NCBI GenBank assembly: GCA_900469965.1
Contig: UBZP01000016.1
Location: 17,344-81,343 of the forward strand
Origin: Hyphomicrobiales bacterium
Lineage (GTDB): Bacteria > Pseudomonadota > Alphaproteobacteria > Rhizobiales > Rhizobiaceae
Length of the DNA stretch: 64,000 bases
Direction: 5' to 3'
The notes below the pieces were generated by a model. The model had not been told where the DNA came from. It did not search any database and was given only the letters and a program-made list of their open reading frames with translations. Below are positions 33,124-42,803 of this stretch, in pieces. Each line of letters begins with the position of its first letter. Position 1 is the first letter of the stretch. Both the position numbers and the translations under genes were made by a program.

Positions 33124-34670
33124 CGCGCTCCCTGCGGAAAGACCGAGTTCACATAGGCCGAAGGCTCCGCCAGGAGGCTCGCCGCCGCCTGGATCTGCTG
33201 CAGCAGCGGATCGGGATAGAGGCCGATCGCGACCGTCAGGGCCACGAGCGCCGACAGCGACAGCATGGCGCTCGCCCGCGGGGCCGGCTCGGAGGCGGTC
33301 TTTTCCGGCCGCCAGTAGGCGAGCGCCCAGACCCGGCCGACGGCGATCATGGTGAGGAAGCCGGTCGCGAGCACGGTTGCGGCCAGCCACCAGGCGCCGA
33401 TGTCGATTGCCGCCTTGGCGACCATCACCTTCGGCCAGAAGCCGGAAAACGGCGGCATGCCGGACACCGACAGGAACAGCACCAGCGACAGGGCGGAGAA
33501 GAAGGCGGCGCGGCCGTAGAGCCCGCCGGCGCGGTTCAGGTCGAAGACGCCGCAGAGCCGCCCGGCGATGCCGGTGGCCATGTAGAGCGCCGTCATCACC
33601 ACCATCGAATGCAGCGCATAGAACAGCGCCCCGCCGATCCCGCCGGGACCGCCGACGGCGACGCCGGCCAGCATCACGCCGATGCCGGAGATCACCAGAT
33701 AGCCGAGCAGGCGGCGGGTGTCGCTCTGGCCGATGGCGCCGAGCGCGCCGAAGATCATCGTGGCGGCGGCGGCGACGGCGATGAGGAAGCTCAGCGCATC
33801 GCCCTCGACCGGAAAGAGCATGACCATGACGCGGATCAGCGCGTAGATGCCGACCTTGGTCAGGAGCCCGGCAAAGAGCGCGGAGACGACGATGCGCGGG
33901 GTGTGATAGGAGGCGGGCAGCCAGAAATTGACCGGAAAGGCCGCGGCCTTCATGCCGAAGGCGAGCACGAACAGGACGGCCAGCGTCATCAGCGGCAGCC
34001 CCGGACGGCGCTCGGCCGCCTTCACCGCGATGTCGGCCATGTTGAGCGTGCCGAACAGGCCGTAGAGATAGCCGACCGCGATCAGGAACAGCGTCGTGGC
34101 GACCAGGTTGAGGAAGGCGTACTTGATCGCGCCGTCGATCTGCTTCGGCTCGGAGCCGAGCACCAGCAGGCCGAAGGAGGAGATCAGCAACACCTCGAAC
34201 CAGACGTAGAGATTGAAGATGTCGCCGGTGAGAAACGCCCCGGAGACGCCGGCCATCAACAGCAGCAGGAACGGATAGAAGCCGTAGCGGCGGCCGGAGG
34301 CATCGATGCTCTCGGCGGCGTAGAGCCCGCCGGCAAGGGCGACGATCGCCGAAAACAGCGCAAACAGCGCGCCGGCGAGATCGACGGTGAAGGCGATGCC
34401 GAACGGCGGCAGCCAGCGGCCCATGACCATGGTGACCGGCCCGCCCTCGACGACGCGCCAGAGGAGCAGCGCATCGAGCAGGAGCAGGACGGAAAGCGCC
34501 GCGATCGCGAGCGGCGGCTGCAGCCGGACGTCCTTGCGCAGCATCAGAAGGACGGCGCCGCTCAGGAGGCACCAGGCGACGGGCAGGATCACCAGCCAGT
34601 CGGCCACAGGCGGCGGCGCCAGCACCAGCGCCCTGGACAGATCGATCGCGGAAGCGGCGGGGGCGGCCAT
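33120..34670 (-). CDS. mrpD: Mrp/Mnh antiporter subunit D
   Basis: A 516-residue polytopic membrane protein of the NuoM/NuoN-like proton-pumping family, subunit D (MnhD/PhaD). About fourteen membrane segments are apparent, with the conserved core [26 protein letters not shown] region, the glutamate and lysine of the ion path ([18 protein letters not shown] nearby) and [18 protein letters not shown]. It carries ion transport together with subunit A. It starts four bases after the mrpC stop and its own stop overlaps mrpE. Confidence 0.95.
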   Translation of the reverse strand: MAAPAASAIDLSRALVLAPPPVADWLVILPVAWCLLSGAVLLMLRKDVRLQPPLAIAALSVLLLLDALLLWRVVEGGPVTMVMGRWLPPFGIAFTVDLAGALFALFSAIVALAGGLYAAESIDASGRRYGFYPFLLLLMAGVSGAFLTGDIFNLYVWFEVLLISSFGLLVLGSEPKQIDGAIKYAFLNLVATTLFLIAVGYLYGLFGTLNMADIAVKAAERRPGLPLMTLAVLFVLAFGMKAAAFPVNFWLPASYHTPRIVVSALFAGLLTKVGIYALIRVMVMLFPVEGDALSFLIAVAAAATMIFGALGAIGQSDTRRLLGYLVISGIGVMLAGVAVGGPGGIGGALFYALHSMVVMTALYMATGIAGRLCGVFDLNRAGGLYGRAAFFSALSLVLFLSVSGMPPFSGFWPKVMVAKAAIDIGAWWLAATVLATGFLTMIAVGRVWALAYWRPEKTASEPAPRASAMLSLSALVALTVAIGLYPDPLLQQIQAAASLLAEPSAYVNSVFPQGAR

Positions 34671-34674
34671 CGTT

Positions 34675-35052
34675 CTAGTATCCCGTCGGCGGTGCTGGGT
34701 CGGTGGCGGGCTCGGCGACGCGCATCTCGTTGGCGTTGTCGGTGCCGAGATCCTGGAAGGCGCGGTAGGAGAGCACCAGCAGGAAGGCGAAGAAGGAGAA
34801 CGAGATCACGATCGCCGTCAGGATGAGGGCCTGCGGCAGCGGGTTGGCGGTGACGGCCACCTGGTGATCGGCGCCGGCTGGAATGATCGGCGGCACCTCG
34901 CGCACGATCCGGCCGGTGGTGAACAGCAGCAGGTTGACCGCATTGCCGAGGATGGCGACGCCGAGCAGGATGCGCACGAGGAACTTCGACAGCATCAGGT
35001 AGACGGCGGCGGCAAAGAAGATGCCGATCAGGAGCGCGAAGGGAACCTCCAT
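34675..35052 (-). CDS. mrpC: Mrp/Mnh antiporter subunit C
   Basis: A 125-residue NuoK-like subunit C (MnhC/PhaC) with three membrane helices. Characteristic segment: VRILLGVAILGNAVNLLLF and ANPLPQALILTAIVISFSFFAF. The ATG at 35052 overlaps the mrpB stop by one base. The C-terminal tail after residue 100 is hydrophilic. Confidence 0.95.
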   Translation of the reverse strand: MEVPFALLIGIFFAAAVYLMLSKFLVRILLGVAILGNAVNLLLFTTGRIVREVPPIIPAGADHQVAVTANPLPQALILTAIVISFSFFAFLLVLSYRAFQDLGTDNANEMRVAEPATDPAPPTGY

Positions 35053-35468
35053 CAGATGTCCTCCCTTTCGAGGGCCAGCGCGATCGAGGTGACGGCGCCG
35101 ACGACGACGAGATAGACGCCGAAATCGAACAGCATCACCGTCGACAGCGGCACCTCCACGCCGAACAGGCTCGGATAGATCCACAGCCCCGTCATGAAGG
35201 GGACGGCCGCGAGCATCGACACCAGCCCGGCGATGCAGGCGAGCAGCAGGCCGAAGGCGGCGATCGTCATCGGGTGGAACCACAGCGCCTCGCGCACCGG
35301 GCGGATGCCGCGGGCGATGCCGTAGATCGCCAGCGCCGAGGCGGCGATCAGCCCGCCGATGAAGCCGCCACCCGGCTCGTTGTGGCCGCGGAGCAGCACG
35401 AAGACGGAGAAGAGCAGCATCAGCGCGGTGAGGAAGGGGGCGAGCGTGCGGAAGATCACCGTGTTCAT
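35052..35468 (-). CDS. mrpB: Mrp/Mnh antiporter subunit B
   Basis: A 138-residue MnhB-domain membrane protein with four hydrophobic segments and the family blocks [17 protein letters not shown] and [25 protein letters not shown] overlap with the mrpA stop. It is a separate gene here, not fused to subunit A, so the operon has the seven-gene (group 1) layout. Confidence 0.94.
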   Translation of the reverse strand: MNTVIFRTLAPFLTALMLLFSVFVLLRGHNEPGGGFIGGLIAASALAIYGIARGIRPVREALWFHPMTIAAFGLLLACIAGLVSMLAAVPFMTGLWIYPSLFGVEVPLSTVMLFDFGVYLVVVGAVTSIALALEREDI

Positions 35469-37849
35469 GGCTGCTGCTCCTCCTTGACCGCCTGTGCGGA
35501 AGGACCGCCTGCCGGCCCGGCGGCGGCTGCCGAGCCCTTGCGGATGCGGATCAGCGACAGGATGGCCAGCCCGGTGGTCATGACGACGGCGATCTCGCCG
35601 AGCGTATCGGTGCCGCGGAAGTCGACGATGATGACGTTGACGACGTTGGCGCCGTGGGCGATCGCCTTGGAATAGAGGTCGAAGAACTCGGTCAGCACCG
35701 GATCGAAGCGCCCCTGCGTCACCTTCAGCAGATAGAGCGAGAAGCCCAGCCCGCAGGCGATCGCCACCGCGGCGTCCGGCAGCTTCTGCCCGAGCGGCCG
35801 GGCGTCGCGCGGCTGCAGGTGCAGCCGCGTCATGACGAGGGCGAGGATGACAACCGACAGCGTCTCGACCATGAACTGGGTGAACGACAGGTCCGGCGCG
35901 CCGAAGAGCAGGAACAGGAGCGCCACGGCAAAGCCCTGGATGCCGAGCGCCAGGATCGCGTTCAGCCGGTTCTTCGCCGACAGCACGCCGAAGACGCCGG
36001 CGAGCGCCAGCGCCATCACCGCGATCTCGTGGAACTGCGCATCCGCCGGCCAGATCGGCAGGCGCGGCCATTCGCCGTAGAGCGCGAGCGGCACGAGCAG
36101 GGCGAGCGCGACGACGACGAAGGTGGTCGTCAGGTAGGCCTCCATCAGCCCCGGCTGCAACAGGCGCGCCAGGCGGTGCGAGACGCGGACGAGGCCGGTC
36201 ATGACCTGGTCGAAGCCGCGGTCCGGCCCCCAGCCGATATCCTCCACCAGCCGGCCGGCGGCGGCGCGCGCGCGCTCGAGCAGCAGGAAGACCGCGATGC
36301 CGAGCGCCACGGTCACCACCGACAGCAGCAGCGGCAGGCTCGCATGCGGCATGGCGGAGATCGTCACCGTCTCGGGTTCGCCGGCGATGGCGGTGGCGAG
36401 CGGCGAAGAGACCATCGGATGGACGAGCCCGGAGAACAGGCCGGCGCCGAGGCCGAGGAGTGCCAGGACCACCGGGCCGAGCCAGAGCAGCAGCGGCCCC
36501 TCATGCGGCGCCTTCGGCGTTTCGACGCGCGGGCCGAGGAAGGGCTTCAGCGCAACCGCGAAGGCGACGGCGAACATCATGGCGTTGCCGATCACGGCGG
36601 CGAGCGTGAAGGCGATCGCCCTGAGGCTGCCGCCTTCGAGCGCCGCATAGACCTCCTCCTTGGCGAGGAAGCCGAAGAACGGCGGCAGGCCGCCCATCGA
36701 CAGCGCCGCCAGAAGGGCGGCGGCGAAGGTGACCGGCATCAGCCGCGCCAGGCCGCCGAGGCGGGTGATGTGGCGCGTGCCGGTCTCGTGGTCGATCAGG
36801 CCTGCGACCATGAAGAGCGCGCCCTTGAACAGCGAATGCGCCACCAGATAGAGAGCGGCGGCGGCGGCGGCATGCTGCGAGCCGAAGCCGGTCAGCATGA
36901 CGAGCAGGCCCAGCGAGGCGACGGTGGTATAGGCGAGCATCAGCTTCAGGTCGGTCTGGCGGATCGCCAGCACCCCGCCGACGAGCAGCGTCAGGCCGCC
37001 GAAGGCCGGCAGGATCGTCTCCCACGGCGTCGTGCCGCCGAGCACCGGATTGAGGCGCATCAGCAGATAGACGCCGGCCTTCACCATCGTCGCCGAATGC
37101 AGGTAGGCGGAGACGGGCGTGGGCGCCTCCATCGCGTTCGGCAGCCAGAAATGGAACGGGAACTGCGCCGACTTGGTGAAGGCGCCGCCGAGCACGAGCA
37201 CGAGGATCGCCGCATAGAAGGAACTGGCCCGCACCTCCTCGCCGAAGGAGAGCAGGAGCGACAGCTGGGTGACGCCGGTGACGTTCCACAGCACCAGAAG
37301 GCCCGCGAGCAGGAACAGGCCGCCGCCGCCGGTGACCACCAGCGCCTGCAGCGCCGCCCGGCGCGAGGCCTCGCGGCCATGGTCGAAGCCGATCAGCAGG
37401 AAGGAGGTGATCGAGGTCAGCTCCCAGAACACGAACAGCATCAGGAAGCTGTCGGAGGCGACGAGGCCCAGCATCGCGCCCATGAACATCAGGATGAAGG
37501 AGAAGAAGCGCCCCTGATGCGGATGGCCCTTCAGATAGCCGCCGGAATAAAGGACGATCAGCGTGCCGATGCCGGAGATGAGCAGCAGGAAGGCCAGCGA
37601 CAGCCCGTCAACCAGCCAGGAGAAGCTGACATTGTAGGCCGGCACCCAGGCATAGCCGCCGGTGACGACCTCGCCTGCCGACACCTCGGGCAGGAACCGC
37701 CAGAAATGCAGGAAGATCGCCGCCGGGAAGAGCGAAAGCGGCCAGGCGGCACGATGGCCGAGGACGCGGGTCAGAAAGGGCGCGGCCAGCGCACCCAGAA
37801 ACGGCAGACAGAAGGCGATGAACGTCATTGCCATTTTTTCCGTCTGCAT
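35465..37849 (-). CDS. mrpA: Mrp/Mnh antiporter subunit A
   Basis: A 794-residue polytopic protein, the largest subunit of the Na+(K+)/H+ antiporter (MnhA/PhaA). The first about 500 residues are the NuoL-like proton channel domain ([72 protein letters not shown] region). The C-terminal part contains the NuoJ-like DUF4040 segment ([20 protein letters not shown]) and a final MnhB-type region ([15 protein letters not shown]). In rhizobia this antiporter (pha) gives pH and K+ tolerance needed for symbiosis. Start at 37849 behind GGGAGAGGGG; another ATG five codons later is possible. First gene of mrpABCDEFG. Confidence 0.95.
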   Translation of the reverse strand: MQTEKMAMTFIAFCLPFLGALAAPFLTRVLGHRAAWPLSLFPAAIFLHFWRFLPEVSAGEVVTGGYAWVPAYNVSFSWLVDGLSLAFLLLISGIGTLIVLYSGGYLKGHPHQGRFFSFILMFMGAMLGLVASDSFLMLFVFWELTSITSFLLIGFDHGREASRRAALQALVVTGGGGLFLLAGLLVLWNVTGVTQLSLLLSFGEEVRASSFYAAILVLVLGGAFTKSAQFPFHFWLPNAMEAPTPVSAYLHSATMVKAGVYLLMRLNPVLGGTTPWETILPAFGGLTLLVGGVLAIRQTDLKLMLAYTTVASLGLLVMLTGFGSQHAAAAAALYLVAHSLFKGALFMVAGLIDHETGTRHITRLGGLARLMPVTFAAALLAALSMGGLPPFFGFLAKEEVYAALEGGSLRAIAFTLAAVIGNAMMFAVAFAVALKPFLGPRVETPKAPHEGPLLLWLGPVVLALLGLGAGLFSGLVHPMVSSPLATAIAGEPETVTISAMPHASLPLLLSVVTVALGIAVFLLLERARAAAGRLVEDIGWGPDRGFDQVMTGLVRVSHRLARLLQPGLMEAYLTTTFVVVALALLVPLALYGEWPRLPIWPADAQFHEIAVMALALAGVFGVLSAKNRLNAILALGIQGFAVALLFLLFGAPDLSFTQFMVETLSVVILALVMTRLHLQPRDARPLGQKLPDAAVAIACGLGFSLYLLKVTQGRFDPVLTEFFDLYSKAIAHGANVVNVIIVDFRGTDTLGEIAVVMTTGLAILSLIRIRKGSAAAAGPAGGPSAQAVKEEQQP

Positions 37850-38111
37850 CCCCTCTCCCTCGTCCCGTGCCCTTCCGCCTCGTCCCCGGCCGGACACCGA
37901 TGCGGCAGGCGCTCCCCCTCGGACGGCTGCCGGTGCGCCGAACGCGCGAGTCACCGGCACAGCCAGTGCGCTGTTTCTATGTCGGTATCGCCGAAATGGC
38001 CACCCTTGAAAAGCGGAAGCGGCGCGTTTTTCCGGGCCGGCGGGCGGGACGGCCGATCTGGACCAGCCCCGGAGCCGAGCACAGCTTCGCAGGCAATTCG
38101 GCAACCATGCT

Positions 38112-38507
38112 TCAATGCGCCGGCGCGATGTCGGTCTGGCCGAAGTCACGGCCCTTGAACAGCAGCGGCGCGCCCTTTTCCCGGGCCAGCGCGTAGGCGA
38201 AGCAGTCGCCGTAGTTCAGCCGCGCGGGATGGCCGGTGCCGCGGCCGAAGCGGCGGAAGGCGTCGAAGGCGATCTCCGCCGATTGCGCGGTGACGGGCTC
38301 GACGCGAATGTCGGCCCGCGCGATGAAGGCATCGACCGCGTTCGATGCCTGCGGCCCGAAGCGGGCGAAGAGCACCATCTTCAGCTCCAGCAGCGTGGCC
38401 GCGCTGATGAAACGCGTCGCGGCCCTCTCGATCGCCAGATTGAAGGCGCGCCGCTCCGGCTCGTCGGAGAGGATCGCCACCAGCGCGGAGGTATCGAGCA
38501 CGATCAT
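38112..38507 (-). CDS. vapC: VapC-family PIN-domain toxin
   Basis: A 131-residue PIN-domain ribonuclease. Acidic active-site residues are visible: Asp5 in VLDTSALVAIL, Glu41-type residue in ATLLELKMVL, and Asp in LNYGDCFAYALA near residue 99, followed by LLFKGRDFGQTD. It should cleave tRNA or rRNA when freed from VapB. The ATG overlaps the vapB stop by four bases. Length and arrangement are those of the rhizobial VapBC/NtrPR-like group. Confidence 0.95.
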   Translation of the reverse strand: MIVLDTSALVAILSDEPERRAFNLAIERAATRFISAATLLELKMVLFARFGPQASNAVDAFIARADIRVEPVTAQSAEIAFDAFRRFGRGTGHPARLNYGDCFAYALAREKGAPLLFKGRDFGQTDIAPAH

Positions 38508-38758
38508 CGCGGCAGGCCGTCATCGCCGTAGCCGAGGATCTCGTCGGGACTGCGGTCATCCAGCACCGGAAGGGCGGCACAATCGAGCGCGATGCGGTCG
38601 AGCTGGTCGGCAAGCCGGTGATTGTCCCTGGTGCTGTCCAGGCGGGCGAGCTTTTCCTCCAGCGCGTGGCGCACCGCTCCCGTCAGGGTCTCACCGGTCC
38701 TTTCGGCCAGTTGCCGCGCCAGTGCATGCGTCGCCTCGTCCTTGATGTTGAGCGGCAT
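38504..38758 (-). CDS. vapB: VapB-family antitoxin
   Basis: An 84-residue antitoxin: N-terminal ribbon-helix-helix-like segment ([24 protein letters not shown]) for DNA binding and a C-terminal acidic part ([17 protein letters not shown]) that inhibits VapC. The start at 38758 has GGAAGGG nearby upstream; the frame is open to 38842 but lacks similarity there. It is the promoter-proximal partner of vapC, as expected for autoregulated type II modules. Confidence 0.93.
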   Translation of the reverse strand: MPLNIKDEATHALARQLAERTGETLTGAVRHALEEKLARLDSTRDNHRLADQLDRIALDCAALPVLDDRSPDEILGYGDDGLPR

Positions 38759-38886
38759 TCCACCCTTCCTCTCTTCATTCCTCCACGCAGGAAAATAAGG
38801 CTTCCGGCCCGCCGGCGCAATGCCGCGCGGCGGCGATTGCAATCGCCTGGGCCCGCCCCTACATCAAAGCGCAAAAGGAGGCGCTC

Positions 38887-39294
38887 ATGGGCGAGACGGT
38901 CAGGCTGAAGGTGGTCAAGACGGACGAGGAATGGCGGGCGGTGCTGACGCCGGAACAATACCGGATCACGCGCCAGCACGGCACCGAAAGGGCGTTCTCC
39001 AGCCCGGATTTCGACAGCTCCAAGACCGGCACCTATCACTGCATCTGCTGCGACCGGCCGCTCTACAGCTCGGAGGCGAAGTTCAATTCCGGCACCGGCT
39101 GGCCGAGCTTCACCCAGCCGATCACGCCGGACGCGGTGACCAGTCACCGCGATCTCTCCTACGGCATGGACCGCGTGGAGATCCGCTGTGCGGACTGCGA
39201 CGCCCATCTCGGCCACGTCTTCCCCGACGGCCCGCCGCCGACGGGCCTGCGCTACTGCATGAACGGCGTGGCCCTGGCGTTCGAGGAAAAGTAG
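38887..39294 (+). CDS. msrB: Peptide-methionine (R)-S-oxide reductase
   Basis: A 135-residue MsrB that repairs oxidised methionine in proteins. All key residues are present: zinc cysteines Cys52 and Cys55 (HCICCD), Cys101 and Cys104 ([13 protein letters not shown]), and the catalytic Cys124 in [10 protein letters not shown]. Length is standard for a cytoplasmic single-domain enzyme. AAAGGAGG lies directly upstream of the ATG at 38887. Single gene beside the vapBC module. Confidence 0.97.
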   Translation: MGETVRLKVVKTDEEWRAVLTPEQYRITRQHGTERAFSSPDFDSSKTGTYHCICCDRPLYSSEAKFNSGTGWPSFTQPITPDAVTSHRDLSYGMDRVEIRCADCDAHLGHVFPDGPPPTGLRYCMNGVALAFEEK

Positions 39295-39441
39295 CCGCGC
39301 GGCGGCTGCGCGTACGGAAATACCTTAAAAATGAACGGTTTGGCGACCGTCGCTGAAAATCCGATTCCGGGATTTCCGCCCGCGCGCCGGCACGCCGCGC
39401 CGCCTTCCGACGCAGATTCGCCTCGGCCGCTCAACCCCTTG

Positions 39442-39978
39442 TCAGGCCACCTTTTTCTGTCGGTTCAGGCACAGCTCCATGCAGGTCAGGTCGAGCCAGC
39501 GGCCGAACTTGGTGCCGACCTCCTCGAACCGGCCGACGACGCGGAAGCCGAAGCTCTCGTGAAGGCGGATCGAGGCTTCGTTCTCCGCCTCGATGCCGGC
39601 GATCATGACGTGGATGCCGGCCGCCCGCGCCCGGTCGATCAGGCTTGCCAGCAGCGTGCGGCCGATGCCGTTGCCGCGCACGTCCCTATGCACGTAGATC
39701 GAGTGCTCGGCCGTGTGGCGATATCCGTCGAAGGCGCGCCAGTCGCCATAGGAGGCATAGCCGACCACCCGGCCGTCGAGCTCGGCGACGAGCACGGGGA
39801 AGCCGCGGCCGCGGCGGGTGCGGAACCAGTCGAGCCGGTTCTCCAGATCGACCTGCTCGTCGTTCCAGATGGCGGTCGTGTTGGCGACGGCGTCGTTGTA
39901 GATCTCCATGACCGCGCCCATGTCGTCCTCGCGCGCATCGCGGATCAGCGCCGCCTTTTCCGTGGTCGCTTGCACCAT
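39442..39978 (-). CDS. GNAT acetyltransferase (phosphinothricin acetyltransferase-like)
   Basis: A 178-residue N-acetyltransferase of the Pat/MddA-like subgroup. Motifs: IRDAREDDMGAVMEIYNDAV at the start, VGYASYGDWRAFDGYRHTAEHSIYV in the middle and acetyl-CoA loop VRGNGIGRTLLASLIDRA, then GIEAENEASIRLHESFGFR and a final VGTKFGRWLDLTCMEL. Family members acetylate methionine derivatives or phosphinothricin-like amino acids. The start codon is only 26 bp from the start codon of the divergent XRE-cupin regulator, which probably controls it. Confidence 0.9.
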   Translation of the reverse strand: MVQATTEKAALIRDAREDDMGAVMEIYNDAVANTTAIWNDEQVDLENRLDWFRTRRGRGFPVLVAELDGRVVGYASYGDWRAFDGYRHTAEHSIYVHRDVRGNGIGRTLLASLIDRARAAGIHVMIAGIEAENEASIRLHESFGFRVVGRFEEVGTKFGRWLDLTCMELCLNRQKKVA

Positions 39979-39998
39979 GATCGTCTGTCCACTATTGT
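39970..39998 (+). promoter_or_regulatory. Possible promoter for a leaderless XRE-cupin transcript
   Basis: TTGCAC (39970-39975) and TATTGT (39993-39998) are 17 bp apart and would place transcription start at or next to the ATG at 40005. The -35 box lies inside the divergent acetyltransferase coding sequence. Confidence 0.4.
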
Positions 39999-40004
39999 TA
40001 CGTT

Positions 40005-40580
40005 ATGTCCATTTTAGCAGATGAGTTCGACCGGAGTCTAGGGCTGCGCGTCCGCGCCGAGCGCGAGGGGCGCGGCTGGTCGCTGACGGAGCTTTCCGAG
40101 CGCGCCGGCGTCTCGCGCGCCATGATCCATAAGGTCGAGCGCGGCGAGAGCAGCCCGACGGCGGCCCTGCTCGGGCGGCTCTGCGGCGCCTTCGGCTTTT
40201 CGATCTCGACGCTGATCGCCCGCGCCGAGGCCGGATCGGAGCGGCTGTCGCGCCGTGCCGACCAGCCGGTCTGGGTCGATCCAGAGACCGGCTATCGCCG
40301 CCGCCACATCTCGCCGGCCACGGCGCCTGCCGAGCTGATCGAGGTGGAGCTGCCGCCCGGCGCTCGCGTCGCCTATCCCGCCGCGGCTTACGCCTTCCAG
40401 CGCCAGATGCTGCACGTGACGGACGGGGCGCTCACCTTCGTCGAGGGCGAGACGACCCACAGGCTGGAGGCCGGCGACAGCCTGACGCTCGGCCCGCCCG
40501 CCGACTGCGCCTTCCTCAACGAGGGCCCGGAGCCATGCCGCTATCTCGTCGTGCTCTTGAAGGCGGATCGGGCCGGGTGA
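40005..40580 (+). CDS. XRE-family regulator with cupin domain
   Basis: A 191-residue transcriptional regulator: an N-terminal XRE/Cro helix-turn-helix (RAEREGRGWSLTELSERAGVS, then RAMIHKVERGESSPTAALLGRL) and a C-terminal cupin (ELPPGARVAYPAAAY, VTDGALTFVEGETTHRLEAGDSL) that likely senses a small molecule. This architecture is common for regulators of amino-acid or polyamine acetyltransferases and catabolic genes. It is divergent from, and only 26 bp away from, the GNAT gene, its likely target. Confidence 0.9.
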   Translation: MSILADEFDRSLGLRVRAEREGRGWSLTELSERAGVSRAMIHKVERGESSPTAALLGRLCGAFGFSISTLIARAEAGSERLSRRADQPVWVDPETGYRRRHISPATAPAELIEVELPPGARVAYPAAAYAFQRQMLHVTDGALTFVEGETTHRLEAGDSLTLGPPADCAFLNEGPEPCRYLVVLLKADRAG

Positions 40581-40616
40581 CGCCCGTCCTCCGCCCGGCG
40601 CCGCCGCTGGCGAGCG

Positions 40617-41267
40617 TCACGCGCTGACGCAGCTGACGACCGCGCCGTAGTGCACCCCCGCAGCGGCGACGACGAAGCCGTGCCAGATCGCGTTCTGGAA
40701 GCGGAGGCTCTGCCAGACATAGAAAATCACGCCCACCGAATAGAGGATGCCGCCCACCAGGATCAGCGTCAGCGTCGTCTCGGACAGGGCGGCGCGCAGC
40801 GGCTCGATCGCCAGCACGCCGCTCCAGCCCATGGCGAGGTAGAGCAGGATCGCCAGCCGGTCGTGGCGTCCCGGCCAGAAGAACTTCAGCGCCACGCCGG
40901 CGGCCGCGATCAGCCACACGCCGATGAACATGCCGACCAGCACCGGCTCGCGCCACCCGGCTTCGAGGAAGGGCGTGTAGGTGGCGGCGATCAGCACGAA
41001 GATCGCCGAATGGTCGAGCCTCCGCAGGAACCACTTCACGTTCGAAACGGGCCAGAGATTGTAGGCGAACGAGATGCCGAGGGAGACGAGAAGGCCGGCG
41101 CCGTAGATCCAGCTCGCGGCGAGCTGGCCGAAGGTGCCGGCGATGGTGGCGTAGAAGATCAGCGCGGTCACCCCGATCAGGGCAAGCACGACGCCGATCC
41201 CGTGGACGATGCCGTCCGCGATCAGTTCATGGCGGTCATAGTGCCAACGGATACCTTCGAGTTCCAT
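40617..41267 (-). CDS. Hemolysin III / PAQR-like membrane protein
   Basis: A 216-residue membrane protein with seven hydrophobic segments, of the hemolysin III (YqfA/YplQ, adiponectin-receptor-like) family. Metal-binding residues of the family are visible: HELIADGIVHGIG at the N terminus, RRLDHSAIFVLIAATYTP in the middle and FQNAIWHGFVVAAAGVHYGAV at the end. Bacterial members may be membrane-fluidity or lipid-hydrolase proteins. The ATG at 41267 gives the family's short N terminus before the first His motif. Confidence 0.9.
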   Translation of the reverse strand: MELEGIRWHYDRHELIADGIVHGIGVVLALIGVTALIFYATIAGTFGQLAASWIYGAGLLVSLGISFAYNLWPVSNVKWFLRRLDHSAIFVLIAATYTPFLEAGWREPVLVGMFIGVWLIAAAGVALKFFWPGRHDRLAILLYLAMGWSGVLAIEPLRAALSETTLTLILVGGILYSVGVIFYVWQSLRFQNAIWHGFVVAAAGVHYGAVVSCVSA

Positions 41268-41613
41268 GCGACCCCGTTCCACGCGGTACCATGCGGACGT
41301 CAGACTTCGAAGGCGCGTCCGGCAGGCCACGGCCATCGGCGCCATGCTGCCCCACTCCCCTCCCGGAAGGGAGCGCCCCTGTCGAGACATTGCGGGACAC
41401 CCCATGGTGCCAATTGCGGAGGCCACCTTCAAGGCCGGCATGCGCCCGCAACGCCCGGCGGGCTTCACATTTGGTAACCTCGGTAACGGCCGGGGAGTGG
41501 TGGAACGACCGGGGGCCGGCTTGCGGGCCTTGCGGCGCTCTCGGAACTCGAAGACCGGCGCGACAGGCAGCGGTGCCCCGGCCGGGGCCTGTCATCGCCG
41601 CGTCATCGGGAGC
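41268..41613. other. Intergenic region without recognisable gene
   Basis: About 345 bases between the hemolysin III gene and the DksA/TraR-like gene, both on the minus strand. Frames on either strand show no family likeness. The promoter of the hemolysin III gene should lie here, but no clear boxes were seen. Confidence 0.4.
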
Positions 41614-41934
41614 TCAGCCGTGGATGCACTCCTCGCACAGCGCCGCATGGGGAACGGCGGCGAGCCGCGCCGGCGAAATCGGATTGCCGCACTTGGCGCA
41701 GATGCCGAAGGTGCCGGCCTCGATGCGATCGAGAGCGGCATCGATGGCCGCCAGTTCGCCGAGACCGGTGTTGCCGATCTCCTCCAGCACCTCGTCGTTC
41801 TCGCGCTCGGTCGCCCGCTCCTCGGCGTCGGGGTTCGGCGTCGCCTCGAGGTCGCCTTCGATCCTGTGCAGGAGGCGGTGGAGTTCGTGCTTGCGCCCGA
41901 GAAGCCTGTCCTTGAATTGTGCGGTATCCAGCAT
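41614..41934 (-). CDS. TraR/DksA-type zinc-finger protein
   Basis: A 106-residue protein with an N-terminal coiled-coil (LGRKHELHRLLHRIEGDLEA) and a C-terminal four-cysteine zinc finger (ICAKCGNPISPARL, then LCEECIHG), the DksA/TraR arrangement. Such proteins bind RNA polymerase's secondary channel and tune stress or starvation responses. It is shorter than DksA proper and the tip residues (NPDAEERATERENDEVL) are acidic as in the family's short members. It lies downstream of the universal stress protein gene and may be coexpressed with it. Confidence 0.88.
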   Translation of the reverse strand: MLDTAQFKDRLLGRKHELHRLLHRIEGDLEATPNPDAEERATERENDEVLEEIGNTGLGELAAIDAALDRIEAGTFGICAKCGNPISPARLAAVPHAALCEECIHG

Positions 41935-42077
41935 GAGCTGTCCTTTCCAGAAATATCCCGCCGGCCTTGCGCGGCAGGACCGCCTGCCCCGGCGCCGCGG
42001 AATCCGAATGCACGCCACGGGAGGGATCCGGCAACGCCTCCCCGGCCCGCCCTCGCCGAAGGCGGGCGATCGAAGCC

Positions 42078-42488
42078 TCAGCGATCGACGAGAACAGAGA
42101 TGGGCGCGTGCCGCACGACCCGGTCCGCGGTGGAGCCCAGCAGATAGTTTGCCAGTCCGGGGCGGTGCGAGGCAACAACGATCAGATCGGCGCCATGTTC
42201 CTGCGCGGCGGCGAGAATCTCGCGGGCGCTGCCGCCGTAGCGGATGTCGATCATGGCCTTCAGGCCGAGCTTGTCGCGCATGCGGGCCAGGCGCTCCTCG
42301 GCCTGCTTGATCTCCATCTCCACCATGCCGGCGGGAAACTCGATCGAGATGTAGCTGGTGGCGACCTCGATGACGTTGACGAGGACGATCTCGCCGCCTT
42401 CCGCCAGAAGGCTGACGGCGCGCCTGAGGATCGCTTCGCCGCGCTCCAGCTGGTCCATGGCCACGGGAACGATGATCTTGCTGTACAT
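42078..42488 (-). CDS. Universal stress protein (UspA family)
   Basis: A 136-residue single-domain universal stress protein. The nucleotide-binding signature is present: an N-terminal MYSKIIVPVAMDQ strand, ADLIVVASHRPGLANYLLGS and TADRVVRHAPISVLV (G-x2-G-x9-GS-like pattern). Such proteins bind ATP and are induced under oxygen limitation or growth arrest. An FNR/FixK-like site lies 62 bases before the start codon, which fits anaerobic control. Upstream neighbour of the TraR/DksA-like gene in the same direction. Confidence 0.93.
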   Translation of the reverse strand: MYSKIIVPVAMDQLERGEAILRRAVSLLAEGGEIVLVNVIEVATSYISIEFPAGMVEMEIKQAEERLARMRDKLGLKAMIDIRYGGSAREILAAAQEHGADLIVVASHRPGLANYLLGSTADRVVRHAPISVLVDR

Positions 42489-42549
42489 GCCCGGCTCCCT
42501 TTTTCTCCAGTGATGGAGCAAACGTCGCATGCTGAGACTGCGCGCGGCA

Positions 42550-42563
42550 TTGACGAGGATCAA
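42550..42563. promoter_or_regulatory. FNR/FixK-like box
   Basis: TTGAC-GAGG-ATCAA matches the consensus TTGAT-N4-ATCAA with one mismatch. On the minus strand it reads TTGAT-CCTC-GTCAA, centred about 69 bases before the universal stress protein start, a position usable by FnrN or FixK. Confidence 0.55.
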
Positions 42564-42655
42564 GTCCAATCTGCGATGCCGCGCCACGAGGGCCCCGCCG
42601 GCCCTTCCCGGGCGGGCCCCGGTCGCCAGACGGCAGGCGCACGATCGTCAACCAG

Positions 42656-42668
42656 ATATTGACAATAT
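42656..42668. promoter_or_regulatory. Palindrome ATATTG-A-CAATAT
   Basis: A perfect 13-bp dyad in the A+T-rich middle of the divergent region, about 135 bp upstream of the VOC gene. TTGACA on the plus strand overlaps it. It is probably an operator for an unknown regulator. Confidence 0.45.
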
Positions 42669-42803
42669 TTCACCAAATCATCAGCTATTCCGAACGGTCA
42701 GGTCCGGCCATAGTCCGGGGCACCGGTTTTGCCAAACCGGCCCTGCCCGGCCGCACGGCCGACCGGCAGGCACCGACGACGGAATCCGCAGCGGAGACAG
42801 TCC

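Noticed and set aside
32279..34826. Further long plus-strand frames over the mrp operon
   Set aside because: All are antisense shadows of mrpC-G, each of which shows its family motifs and overlaps its neighbour in the expected operon order.
35654..38158. 834-codon open frame on the plus strand
   Set aside because: It is antisense to mrpA, highly charged and repetitive in Arg/Glu/Gln, with no family likeness; a product of G+C-rich codon use in the real gene.
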